Assembly: GCF_021025955.1 (NCBI RefSeq)
Contig: NZ_JAJNCL010000020.1
Span: 1-64,000, forward strand
Length of the DNA stretch: 64,000 nt
Reading direction: 5' to 3'
Source: Rhodococcus qingshengii
GTDB taxonomy: Bacteria > Actinomycetota > Actinomycetes > Mycobacteriales > Mycobacteriaceae
In this document: positions 25,983 to 34,739 of the stretch, one piece after another
Layout of the letters: every line of letters begins with the position of its first letter
Position numbering within the stretch: position 1 is the stretch's first letter
Notes under the pieces: generated by a model
What the model was told of the DNA's origin: nothing
Databases searched by the model: none
Seen by the model: the letters and a program-made list of their open reading frames with translations, nothing else
Position numbers and translations under genes: made by a program

Positions 25983-28442
25983 TTGAACCCCACAACCGTT
26001 CCACCACGCTTTCCACTGCAGTGGCGTGGCCACTGGATCTCACACCCGGACGGCGCACAGACAGACATCGTCGTCGGTCCAATCCAGCCGCCACTACCAC
26101 CGCATCCGTTTCACCGCGTGGAATTCGCCACCACAGTCGAACTGCCGACTCCAGTCCCACACGCCCCGTGCCGGGTCAGTGCCGATTCACGATACGTACT
26201 GACAGTGGGCGGTGAAGTCGTCGGACGTGGCCCCGTCAGATCACAGGCAGACCGCCTGCACTACGACGAATACGACCTCGCTGAATTCCTGGTGCCCGGA
26301 CCGAACCGCATCGAACTCCTGGTCACCTACTACGGCCAGCCCAATCCCTTCTGGGCACCCGCGCGTAGCGGGGCCGGCTTCGGCAATCAAGCAGTGGCGG
26401 TCTTGGAAGCCCGGATCGGTGACATTTGGCTGGCGACCGACGAGTCCTGGACGGCACGCGAACTCGGCGAATGGAGTGCGCCGACCGATCTCGGCGCAGA
26501 CGCACGACTACCCCTCGAAGCGTTCGATGCCACCGCGGCGCCACGTGAGGCCGTACCCGCACTCGTTCGGACGGTCAAGCACATGGGCGGGCTCGCCCGC
26601 TCCCAGCCACCGACGATGCCGTACGGACGAATGCTCCCCAGACCGATCGGCGCACTCACCGAGAAGAACGTCCACGCGACGTCCATGTCGTCGGTCGATC
26701 ATCTCGAAACCGATCTGCTCACGGCCGGGGCTCCGATTCGGCGAGTCGGTGAGATCTTCGAGCGCCCCCAGCAATACCGAACACAGAACTATGCCCCCGG
26801 CGATGTACTGACAGTGGAACCTCACAGTCCGGTGATCATCGAAGTCGACATGGGCGAAATAGTCGCCGGTCGGGTCAACTACCTGGTGGACTCGGAACAC
26901 TCCGTGACCGTGCGGGTAGCACTTCTCGAGAAAGCATTCGGCTACGAAAGCGACTCGGGCGACGCATACGTAGCCGGCAGTATGATGCGGTCCGAACCGG
27001 GCAAATCGAAGTTCGAGGCGATCGAGGTGAACGGATTTCGATACGCCCTTCTGCTCGTGGAATCGACAGAGCAGACGCGATTCTCACTCGAGCAGTTCGA
27101 CGTCGACGAATTTCTGTACACACTCGCCGGAGACCACTTCTTCACCAGCGCGGACGCACAGATCAACGAGTTGTATCGGGCCGGACGTCGCACCGTCGAG
27201 TTGAACTCTCATGACGCCTTCATCGACTGTCCGACGCGCGAGCAGCGGGCATGGGCGGGCGACGCATACGTACACGCGATCACGCATTTGACGTGTTCGG
27301 ACGACTGGCGACTGGTGCGGCGAAGCCTCGAACTCGGCGACTCACCCCGATCCGACGGTCTACTGCCGATGGCCGCATCCGGCGATGTCGAATTCATCGA
27401 CAACATCACGATTCCGGACTGGTCGCTCTATTGGATCCACGGCTTGTCCCTGTACTACCGCTACTCCGGCGACACCGCCTTCGCTCATGCTCGAATACCG
27501 AGCGTTCAACGCATTCTTCGCTGGTTCCTCGCCTACAAGATCGAGGACCGAAACCTGATCGGCAACCTGCCCGAGTGGGTACTCACCGACTGGTCGGCAG
27601 TATTCCTCGACGGATGCAGTTCCATCGTGAACGGTCTACTCGGCCGCGCGCTGCTCGAGTTCGCCGAATTGAGTGAGGCAATCGGCAACAACGGCGATGC
27701 ACGGTGGGCCCGTGACGAATATGACTCGCTGCGTATCGGTTTCGAAACGTTCTGGGATGAGGAGCGCGGCGTCTACATCGACCATGTCGACGGAAAGAAC
27801 GCACCGGATGCGTGTTCACAAATGGGTCAGGCTGCCGCTGTCGTCTCGGGATTTGCGCCGGCCGAACGCTATTCCGCACTGACGAAAGCACTTTCAGACG
27901 AGGATGCGACGGTGTACCGCAACTGGATCGGTGGAGCCAGCGGTTACTCCAAGGAGCGCCGGCACATGCACCTGCAGGGCAGGCAGGAAATCGACTGGGA
28001 CACAAGGACACAAATCACGCGAGCAGAACCGTTCGGCCAGGCAATGGTGCACGAGGCGTTAGGGAGGATGAACGCCATGGAGCCGCTTCTCACAAGCGTG
28101 CGGCATTGGAGCGAATTGCTGTGGGAGGGAAATTCGACCTTCGCAGAGTGCTGGGGATTCGGAACACCCTGCCACGGTTGGAGTTCCTCGCCGACTTCTG
28201 CGCTGATAACCAATATCCTGGGGATTCGCCCAGCCGAACCCGGATACCGATCGGCAGTCGTCGCCCCTCGCTACGATCTACTGCCCGCGCTCTCGGGAAG
28301 CTGCCCCACCCCGTTCGGTGCAATCCGTTTGAAGTGCACCGAGTCGACGATTACCGTGCACAGCCCGGTCCCCGTCTCCTTCCGGCGACCTTGCGGTGAC
28401 GTCGAAAGACTCGCGGCCGGATCCCACGAGCTGACGCCGTAG
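25983..28442 (+). CDS. alpha-L-rhamnosidase (GH78)
   Basis: An 819-aa glycoside hydrolase releasing L-rhamnose from rhamnosides. An N-terminal beta-sandwich region precedes the (alpha/alpha)6 catalytic domain, which has the general acid motif DCPTREQRAWAGD (Glu420) and the general base candidate Glu722 in FAECWG, followed by HGWSSSPT. There is no signal peptide, so it acts in the cytoplasm. The start is TTG 25983 with AGGAC about 5 nt upstream. It is divergent from the ABC importer and upstream of the LacI/rhamnose genes; an operator half-site sits in its promoter. This supports import of the intact glycoside. Confidence 0.93.
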   Translation: MNPTTVPPRFPLQWRGHWISHPDGAQTDIVVGPIQPPLPPHPFHRVEFATTVELPTPVPHAPCRVSADSRYVLTVGGEVVGRGPVRSQADRLHYDEYDLAEFLVPGPNRIELLVTYYGQPNPFWAPARSGAGFGNQAVAVLEARIGDIWLATDESWTARELGEWSAPTDLGADARLPLEAFDATAAPREAVPALVRTVKHMGGLARSQPPTMPYGRMLPRPIGALTEKNVHATSMSSVDHLETDLLTAGAPIRRVGEIFERPQQYRTQNYAPGDVLTVEPHSPVIIEVDMGEIVAGRVNYLVDSEHSVTVRVALLEKAFGYESDSGDAYVAGSMMRSEPGKSKFEAIEVNGFRYALLLVESTEQTRFSLEQFDVDEFLYTLAGDHFFTSADAQINELYRAGRRTVELNSHDAFIDCPTREQRAWAGDAYVHAITHLTCSDDWRLVRRSLELGDSPRSDGLLPMAASGDVEFIDNITIPDWSLYWIHGLSLYYRYSGDTAFAHARIPSVQRILRWFLAYKIEDRNLIGNLPEWVLTDWSAVFLDGCSSIVNGLLGRALLEFAELSEAIGNNGDARWARDEYDSLRIGFETFWDEERGVYIDHVDGKNAPDACSQMGQAAAVVSGFAPAERYSALTKALSDEDATVYRNWIGGASGYSKERRHMHLQGRQEIDWDTRTQITRAEPFGQAMVHEALGRMNAMEPLLTSVRHWSELLWEGNSTFAECWGFGTPCHGWSSSPTSALITNILGIRPAEPGYRSAVVAPRYDLLPALSGSCPTPFGAIRLKCTESTITVHSPVPVSFRRPCGDVERLAAGSHELTP

Positions 28443-28456
28443 GTTAGGCGACTACT

Positions 28457-28502
28457 GCGGGGTGCTGCTGGCTGATGAGGGCAAGCAGCGCCCCGCTTCT
28501 TT
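28457..28502. terminator. terminator between rhamnosidase and CoA ligase genes
   Basis: A 13-bp stem (GCGGGGTGCTGCT / AGCAGCGCCCCGC, one G-T pair) followed by TTCTTT on the plus strand. It lies between converging genes. Confidence 0.75.
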
Positions 28503-28509
28503 CCGCCGA

Positions 28510-29982
28510 CTACCCGTCGATCGAATTCCTTTTCAGCACACGAGCATCGCGTAGAGCGCCGCGTCGCACCTTGCCTGCGTCGTCTCGCAACGGTGTCTCA
28601 CTGAACTCCACCGAGCGAGGCAACTTGTAAGGCGCCAGGCGCTCTTTCAGATGTGCGAGAAGTTCGTCCGCGCCAGTATCGTCGGCAACCTGAACGATCG
28701 CGTGGACGACGTTGCCGAGGTCCTCGTCGGGCAGTCCGATCGCAGCGCACGTCAGCACCGCCGGGTGTTCGGCGAGCGCAGCTTCGATCTCGGCCGGGTA
28801 GACGTTGGCTCCACCCACCAAGATCATGTCGCTCGTGCGATCGGTGAGATAGAGGAACTTGTCGTCGTCGAAATATCCCAGGTCGCCCAAGGACTCCCAA
28901 TCGCCGTGAGTACGCGATTTCGCACCGACGTATCGATAGGTTTCAGGCGTGCCGGGCGCCCGACGCATCCACACTTCGCCGACCGTTCCACTCGGCAACT
29001 CGCGAAACTCTTCGTCCCGAATGGTCATTTCGCCAGACAGCACCGGCCCGACCGATCCCGGGTGAGTCAACCAGTTGACGCCGTCGATCATGCAGTTCGC
29101 CTGGGCTTCTGTGCCCGAATACAACTCGACGACCTTCTCCGGTCCTATCCAGTCGAGCCACCCACGTTTGACCACAGGCGGGCAGGGCGCCCCGACATGC
29201 AACACGGTTTCGAGTGTCGAAACATCGGCCGCGCTGCGGATCTCGTCGGGAAGTCGGAGCATACGGCCCATCATCGTCGGGACTACGTAGAGCCAGGTGA
29301 CGCCGAATCGGTCTATCGCACGAAGGGTACGTTCAGCGTCGAATCGATCCATCAGCACCACGTGCTGCCCCTGCAACAAAGCCATCAGCGAGAACATGTT
29401 GGGCGCATTGTGGAACATCGGCGCCGTGTTCAGCATGACTCCGCCTGCCCTGAGTCGCAGAGCATCGGCACGACCGAGCACCGCTTCAGCGCTCGCTTCC
29501 TGCCCCGACACGATCAATTTCGGACTTCCCGTACTTCCGCCTGAGGTCGGAGCTTTCCACGCCGGAGAGATCATGTCCGGCAACGGCTCAGCTGATTCGC
29601 CCGACACGTCTGCGCTTACGCTCATCCAAGCCCGTCCATCACCTGGTTCGAGTCCTAACACCAGCGACGGATTCGCCACTTCCAGTAGCCGGCTCAGCTC
29701 GTCGGCCGGCAGCCGGGCCGAGAGTGGTTGCGGAACGGCTCCGAGTTTCCATGCTGCGATGGATGATTCGATGTGACGCACACCGTTGGGCAGCGCAATG
29801 GACACCATCGAACCGGCAGTGACCCCCAGCGCTGCGAAGCGGCGTGCCAATTGATTCGTGCGGCGCTCCAGTTCACTGCGAGTGACGCTCTCGTGATCAT
29901 CGGTCACAGCCAGTCTGTCCGGTGCCTCGAGCGCCAATGTCTGCAGTCGAGCAGGAAGTGATGTCAGTTCGTCGGTGCTCAT
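28510..29982 (-). CDS. AMP-dependent acyl-CoA ligase (FadD/CaiC-like)
   Basis: ANL-superfamily ligase of 490 aa. The P-loop is SGGSTGSPK, slightly off the usual TSGTTGxPK; then LYSGTEAQ, GDLGYFDDDKFLYLTDR and the C-terminal Lys in DDAGKVRRG. It activates a carboxylic acid to its CoA ester through an acyl-AMP. ATG 29982 (MSTDELTS) is preferred over TTG 30015. It lies inside the rhamnose island, converging on the rhamnosidase and divergent from lacI, with a TTAATCGTTTCAT operator-like site about 70 nt upstream. It may therefore activate the aglycone acid released from a rhamnoside; substrate class is not decidable. Confidence 0.85.
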   Translation of the reverse strand: MSTDELTSLPARLQTLALEAPDRLAVTDDHESVTRSELERRTNQLARRFAALGVTAGSMVSIALPNGVRHIESSIAAWKLGAVPQPLSARLPADELSRLLEVANPSLVLGLEPGDGRAWMSVSADVSGESAEPLPDMISPAWKAPTSGGSTGSPKLIVSGQEASAEAVLGRADALRLRAGGVMLNTAPMFHNAPNMFSLMALLQGQHVVLMDRFDAERTLRAIDRFGVTWLYVVPTMMGRMLRLPDEIRSAADVSTLETVLHVGAPCPPVVKRGWLDWIGPEKVVELYSGTEAQANCMIDGVNWLTHPGSVGPVLSGEMTIRDEEFRELPSGTVGEVWMRRAPGTPETYRYVGAKSRTHGDWESLGDLGYFDDDKFLYLTDRTSDMILVGGANVYPAEIEAALAEHPAVLTCAAIGLPDEDLGNVVHAIVQVADDTGADELLAHLKERLAPYKLPRSVEFSETPLRDDAGKVRRGALRDARVLKRNSIDG

Positions 29983-30050
29983 GCCTCGCGCTTTCGAAGG
30001 TTGTATTTTTCGCAAGTGTGGTCAGTTCCGAGCTAGGTGAATCGCGATGT

Positions 30051-30063
30051 TTAATCGTTTCAT
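30051..30063. promoter_or_regulatory. LacI-type operator candidate, CoA ligase promoter
   Basis: TTAATCGTTTCAT, reverse complement ATGAAACGATTAA, matches the island motif TGAAACGATT. Confidence 0.55.
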
Positions 30064-30320
30064 TCGTTTCTTCGTGACAGTAGGCAGCGGCACCGGGTGA
30101 AGTCAAGGCTCGGCGGCCCCGATCGCCGGCGGGTCCCTACTGGCGCGAAGGTACGCAGCCCGCGCCGCAGAGTCGGAGCAGGTCTCAGCCCCACAATTAC
30201 TTCCGATGCGCAGCAGGCGAACGTAGGATTTCCCGATACACGACCACACAGCGGTTCGGCGTTGCTGATTCATGCAGCCGCGAGGGCCTTGTAGGCTGGC
30301 TCAGTCCAGCGGACCGAACG

Positions 30321-30333
30321 CAATCGTTTCAAT
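30321..30333. promoter_or_regulatory. LacI-type operator candidate, lacI leader
   Basis: CAATCGTTTCAAT, reverse complement ATTGAAACGATTG, directly abuts the AGGAG Shine-Dalgarno of lacI. Binding would give autoregulation. Confidence 0.55.
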
Positions 30334-30343
30334 AGGAGTCTTG

Positions 30344-31390
30344 GTGACAGTGCACGACGGTCGGTCGTCTTCGAACCAGGTCATCGGCATGCGCGATGTC
30401 GCTGCTGCGGCAGGCGTCTCCATGGGCACGGTCTCCAATGTCCTCAACCGTCCGGAGATGGTCAGCGCCAAAACTCGATCCCGGGTGCAGGCAGCCATGT
30501 CCGAGCTCGGCTTCGTCCGTAACGAATCTGCACGTCAGCTACGCGCGGGACACAGCAATACGCTTGCGTACGTCATGCTCGACGGCGCCAATCCCTTCTT
30601 CACCGACGTCGCCAAGGGCATCGAGGAAGCCGCCGAGGCCCATGACCTGTCGGTATTCCTCTGCAACAGCAACAACCGAGCCGAACGAGAACTGACTTAC
30701 CTGAACAGGTTGGAACAACAACGAGTTCAAGGGGTACTCATCACACCGATGGACCCGGAGGCCGCGATTCTCGACGAGCTACCCAAGCGCGGTACGCGGG
30801 TTGTCATCGTCGATCGACGTCGGGCACGCCCGACTCACTGCTCGGTGACGGTCGACGACGTCGAGGGCGGGGGCCTGGCCGTCGAGCATTTGCTCGAAAT
30901 GGGCCATACCAGTATCGCATTCGTCGGCGGACCGCCTTCGATCGGACAGATCCGCGATCGGCGGGAGGGCGCACTCAACGCCGTTGCGGAAGCCGGGCTC
31001 TCACCCGATCACCTGATCGAAATCGACACCGCCGGGCTGACAGTCTCAGAGGGCATCGGGGCGGGCGAGCGCATTCTCGGCCTCAGCGCGAAGAACCGCC
31101 CGACTGCGGTGTTCTGCGCCAACGACCTGTTGGCTCTCGGATTGCTTCAGCAATGCGTCGCCCTCGGAGTTCGAGTGCCGGACGATCTGGCCATCGTCGG
31201 CTACGACGACATCGAGTTCGCGGCAGCCGCAGCGGTGCCACTCACCTCGGTACGCCAGCCACGCAAACTCTTGGGCAAGACCGCGGCCAATCTCCTCTTT
31301 CGTGAGGTCGAGGACCCCGACCACACCCATGAGCAGGTACTTTTCTCTCCCGAACTGGTCGTCCGTCGCTCGTCACGATCCACGAACTGA
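30344..31390 (+). CDS. LacI-family repressor of the rhamnoside island
   Basis: A 348-aa LacI/GalR regulator. The N-terminal HTH has MRDVAAAAGVSMGTVSNVLNRP and the hinge AMSELGFVRNESARQLR. The periplasmic-binding fold follows (ANPFFTDVAKGIEEAA; VGYDDIEFAAAAAVPLTSVRQP). GTG 30344 has AGGAG 5 nt upstream. It is flanked by the rhamnosidase/ligase genes and the rhamnose catabolic operon. TTGAA(A/T)CGAT-type sites lie in the promoters of all these units, so it is the likely common repressor, with L-rhamnose, L-rhamnulose or its phosphate as inducer. Confidence 0.9.
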   Translation: MTVHDGRSSSNQVIGMRDVAAAAGVSMGTVSNVLNRPEMVSAKTRSRVQAAMSELGFVRNESARQLRAGHSNTLAYVMLDGANPFFTDVAKGIEEAAEAHDLSVFLCNSNNRAERELTYLNRLEQQRVQGVLITPMDPEAAILDELPKRGTRVVIVDRRRARPTHCSVTVDDVEGGGLAVEHLLEMGHTSIAFVGGPPSIGQIRDRREGALNAVAEAGLSPDHLIEIDTAGLTVSEGIGAGERILGLSAKNRPTAVFCANDLLALGLLQQCVALGVRVPDDLAIVGYDDIEFAAAAAVPLTSVRQPRKLLGKTAANLLFREVEDPDHTHEQVLFSPELVVRRSSRSTN

Positions 31391-31448
31391 CACGGGCTTA
31401 CTTCAGCCGCACTTCCGAACGACCACTCCCTACTCAGATGCACTGGGG

Positions 31449-31491
31449 TTGACAGTTGTGGAGCCCATCACATAATTTGAATCGATTCAAA
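31449..31491 (+). promoter_or_regulatory. rhaI promoter with perfect LacI operator
   Basis: TTGACA (31449-31454), a 16-nt spacer, CATAAT (31471-31476). The perfect 16-bp palindrome TTTGAATCGATTCAAA occupies 31476-31491, immediately downstream of the -10. This is a textbook repressor position. Confidence 0.8.
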
Positions 31492-31514
31492 CATTCTCGA
31501 TTCAGTGGAGCGGC

Positions 31515-32681
31515 ATGCCTACATTCAGTGAAATCTCGGAAGCGCTCGCGGACCAGTCCATCGAATTGCCTTCGTGGGCGTTCGGTAACTCCGGAACTCG
31601 ATTCAAAGTGTTCGGTTCCGCCGGCGCGCCTCGGGATCCCTACGAAAAACTCGCCGACGCGGCCAAGGTTCACGAACTGACCGGACTAGCACCGTCGGTC
31701 GCCCTGCACATTCCGTGGGATCTCGTCGACGACTTCGACAAGTTGGGCACCCACGCCGCCAACCTCGGAGTGCGACTGGGAACAGTCAATACCAACACAT
31801 TTCAGGATGACGACTACAAGTTCGGCAGCCTCACGCATGTCGACGAACGAGTACGTGCGAAGGCAATCGCACACATGCATCAGTGCATCGACATCATGGA
31901 TGTCATCGGCAGTCGCGACCTGAAGATCTGGCTACCGGACGGCACCAACTACCCCGGCCAGGGTGACCTGCGTGATCGACAGGACCGACTTGCCGATTCG
32001 CTACGCCAGGTCTACGACCGTTTGTCCGAGCATCAGCGACTTGTGCTCGAATACAAGTTCTTCGAACCCGCCTTCTACGCCACCGACGTCCCGGACTGGG
32101 GAACCTCGTACGCCCACAGCGTCGCCCTCGGCGAGCGCGCTTTCGTCTGCCTCGACACCGGACACCATGCACCTGGTACCAACATCGAATTCATCGTTGC
32201 GCAGTTACTGCGCCTCGGCCGTCTCGGCTCCTTCGATTTCAATTCGCGATTCTATGCGGACGACGACCTGATCGTCGGCGCTGCGGATCCATTTCAGTTG
32301 TTCCGCATCATGTTCGAGGTCATTCGTGGTGGTGGATACGGGCCCGACAGCGAAGTCGCGTTCATGCTCGATCAGTGCCACAACGTCGAGGAAAAGATCC
32401 CCGGACAGATACGCTCGGTCCTCAACGTCCAGGAGATGACCACCCGGGCCTTGCTCGTCGACCGTGCCGCCCTCACCGAGGCGGAGAAACTCGGTGACGT
32501 GCTCGGCGCACACGAAATCTTCATGGATGCCTTCTACACCGACGTCCGTTCGGACCTGGCAGATTGGCGCGTATCTCGCGGTCTTCCCGCCGAGCCCATG
32601 CAGGCATACCGCGAAAGCGGATATGCAGACCACATCAACTCCACCCGGACGGGTGGAATCCAAGCCGGTTGGGGAGCCTGA
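31515..32681 (+). CDS. rhaI: L-rhamnose isomerase
   Basis: Converts L-rhamnose to L-rhamnulose. The 388-aa protein is of the RhaI type (TIM barrel, xylose-isomerase fold) found in Pseudomonas stutzeri and Gram-positives, not the E. coli RhaA type. Metal and substrate residues lie in VLEYKFFEP (Glu179), LDTGHHAPGTN (Asp214, His217) and FDFNSRFYADDDL (Asp241 region). ATG 31515 has GTGGAG about 6 nt upstream. It is the first gene of a three-gene operon with the aldolase/dehydrogenase and rhamnulokinase, under the LacI palindrome. Confidence 0.93.
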   Translation: MPTFSEISEALADQSIELPSWAFGNSGTRFKVFGSAGAPRDPYEKLADAAKVHELTGLAPSVALHIPWDLVDDFDKLGTHAANLGVRLGTVNTNTFQDDDYKFGSLTHVDERVRAKAIAHMHQCIDIMDVIGSRDLKIWLPDGTNYPGQGDLRDRQDRLADSLRQVYDRLSEHQRLVLEYKFFEPAFYATDVPDWGTSYAHSVALGERAFVCLDTGHHAPGTNIEFIVAQLLRLGRLGSFDFNSRFYADDDLIVGAADPFQLFRIMFEVIRGGGYGPDSEVAFMLDQCHNVEEKIPGQIRSVLNVQEMTTRALLVDRAALTEAEKLGDVLGAHEIFMDAFYTDVRSDLADWRVSRGLPAEPMQAYRESGYADHINSTRTGGIQAGWGA

Positions 32682-32689
32682 ATCTCGCT

Positions 32690-34735
32690 ATGACTGAATC
32701 GACGAACACCACTGTCGCGCAACTGCTTGCCCGTTCGAACAGACTCGGATCCGATCCGAGGAACACGAACTACGCAGGTGGAAACACCTCGGCCAAGGGC
32801 CACGTCACGGATCCGGTCACCGGTGATACCGTCGAACTCCTGTGGGTGAAAGGGTCCGGTGGCGATCTCGGCACACTGACCGAAAACGGTTTGGCGACAC
32901 TCCGGTTGGACCGGATGCGGTCTCTTGTCGACGTGTATCGCGGCGTCGACCACGAAGACGAGATGGTCGCCGCCTTCGACTACTGCTTGCACGGCAAGGG
33001 CGGCGCCGCTCCGTCGATCGACACCGCGATGCACGGTCTCGTCAGTGCCGCACATGTCGATCATCTACACCCGGATTCCGGCATCGCCATTGCCACCGCC
33101 GCAGACGGGGAACACCTGACCAAGAACGTCTTCGGAGAGAAAGTCGTGTGGATTCCGTGGCGCCGACCAGGCTTTCAATTGGGCCTCGACATCGCCGAGG
33201 TGCACAGGACGCATCCTGAGGCGGTTGGCACCATCCTCGGCGGTCACGGAATCACCGCGTGGGGCGCATCCAGCGATGAAGCCGAAGCCAATTCTCGGTG
33301 GATAATCGAGACCGCTCAGCGGTACCTGGACGAGAACGGATCGGCCACACCGTTCGGTGAAACGGTCGACGGTTTCACAGCGCTGCCCGTCGACGAAAGG
33401 CGCGCGCGGGCCGCAGCGCTCGCACCGCACCTGAGAAGGATCGCGTCTTGCGACCGGCCCATGGTCGGGCACTTCAGTGATGCCGACGTCGTACTCGAAT
33501 TCCTTGCCTCCGAAAAGCTTGCACCACTTGCAGAATTGGGAACCTCATGCCCTGATCACTTCCTGCGGACCAAGGTGAAGCCGCTCGTTCTCGAGCTCCC
33601 GACATCGGCGACGATCGACCAGTACATCGCCCGTCTGACCGAGCTCCACGAGGCATATCGCAGGGATTATCTGGCCTACTACGACCGCCATGCAACCGCG
33701 GACACTCCTCCCGTCCGCGGAGCCGACCCGGCGATCATTCTGGTTCCCGGTGTCGGAATGTTCTCCTACGGCAAGGACAAACAAACTGCACGCGTCGCCG
33801 GTGAGTTCTACACCAACGCCGTCAACGTCATGCGTGGTGCCGAGTCCGTGTCCACCTACGCGCCTATCGACGAGAGCGAGAAGTTCCGGATCGAGTACTG
33901 GGCGTTGGAAGAGGCGAAGCTTCAACGGATGCCGGCACCACGTTCGCACGCCTCCCGCATCGCGTTGGTGACAGGTGCTGCGAGTGGAATCGGACGAGCG
34001 ATTGCGACTCGTCTAGCAGCCCAGGGTGCGTGCGTGGTGATCGCCGATCTCGACGGCGAGAAGGCCAGAGCTGCAGCGGAGGCAATCGGCAACACGGACG
34101 TCGCGATCGGCGTGCAGGCCGACGTCACCGACAGCGCCCAAGTCCACGCTGCCGTGAGCGCTGCACTCCTGACATTCGGTGGCCTGGATCTACTGGTGAA
34201 CAATGCCGGACTGTCGATTTCGAAACCACTACTCGACACCACCGAGCAGGATTGGGATCTGCAGCACGACGTGATGGCCAAAGGCAGCTTCCTCGTGGCG
34301 CAGGCCGGGGCGAAGGCGATGATCGATCAGGGCCTCGGCGGCGACATCGTGTACATCTCGTCGAAGAACTCGGTGTTCGCCGGGCCGAACAACATCGCGT
34401 ACAGCGCGGTCAAAGCCGATCAGGCCCACCAGGTTCGCTTGCTCGCTGCCGAACTCGGCGAGCACGGCATCAAAGTCAACGGTATCAATCCCGACGGAGT
34501 TGTGCGTGGATCCGGAATCTTCGCCGGCGGCTGGGGCGCCAAGCGAGCTGCTGTCTACGGAGTCGACGAGGAGAAGCTGGGTGAGTTCTACGCGCAGCGA
34601 ACCCTTCTCAAGCGTGAAGTCCTTCCGGAACACGTCGCCAACGCCGCCGCGATGATCACATCAGACGAGTTCAGTCACACCACCGGATTGCACATCCCGG
34701 TCGATGCCGGCGTCGCTGCCGCGTTTCTCCGGTAG
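32690..34735 (+). CDS. bifunctional L-rhamnulose-1-phosphate aldolase / short-chain dehydrogenase
   Basis: A 681-aa fusion. Residues about 10-400 are a class II aldolase domain (NYAGGNTSAKG; HVDHLHPDSGIA with metal histidines). Residues about 424-681 are a classical SDR (TGAASGIGR; NNAG; Tyr571 and Lys575 in YSAVKADQ). The aldolase splits rhamnulose-1-P to DHAP and L-lactaldehyde; the SDR domain is thought to oxidise or reduce the lactaldehyde. This matches the known RhaD-ADH family. ATG 32690 lies 9 nt after rhaI, with GGGGAG rather far upstream (about 13 nt). Confidence 0.92.
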   Translation: MTESTNTTVAQLLARSNRLGSDPRNTNYAGGNTSAKGHVTDPVTGDTVELLWVKGSGGDLGTLTENGLATLRLDRMRSLVDVYRGVDHEDEMVAAFDYCLHGKGGAAPSIDTAMHGLVSAAHVDHLHPDSGIAIATAADGEHLTKNVFGEKVVWIPWRRPGFQLGLDIAEVHRTHPEAVGTILGGHGITAWGASSDEAEANSRWIIETAQRYLDENGSATPFGETVDGFTALPVDERRARAAALAPHLRRIASCDRPMVGHFSDADVVLEFLASEKLAPLAELGTSCPDHFLRTKVKPLVLELPTSATIDQYIARLTELHEAYRRDYLAYYDRHATADTPPVRGADPAIILVPGVGMFSYGKDKQTARVAGEFYTNAVNVMRGAESVSTYAPIDESEKFRIEYWALEEAKLQRMPAPRSHASRIALVTGAASGIGRAIATRLAAQGACVVIADLDGEKARAAAEAIGNTDVAIGVQADVTDSAQVHAAVSAALLTFGGLDLLVNNAGLSISKPLLDTTEQDWDLQHDVMAKGSFLVAQAGAKAMIDQGLGGDIVYISSKNSVFAGPNNIAYSAVKADQAHQVRLLAAELGEHGIKVNGINPDGVVRGSGIFAGGWGAKRAAVYGVDEEKLGEFYAQRTLLKREVLPEHVANAAAMITSDEFSHTTGLHIPVDAGVAAAFLR

Positions 34736-34739
34736 ACCG

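Larger units (their letters stand above)
29983..30343. other. intergenic region, CoA ligase / lacI divergent promoters
   Basis: A 361-nt stretch with no convincing gene. It holds two LacI-type motif copies, 30051-30063 near the ligase promoter and 30321-30333 just before the lacI Shine-Dalgarno. The GC-rich middle (30095-30200) shows nothing I can assign. Confidence 0.6.

Noticed and set aside
5702-30316. 13-mer GTCCAGCGGACCG shared by 5702-5714 and 30304-30316
   Set aside because: Dozens of chance 13-mer matches are expected in 64 kb of GC-rich DNA, and the two loci share no function.
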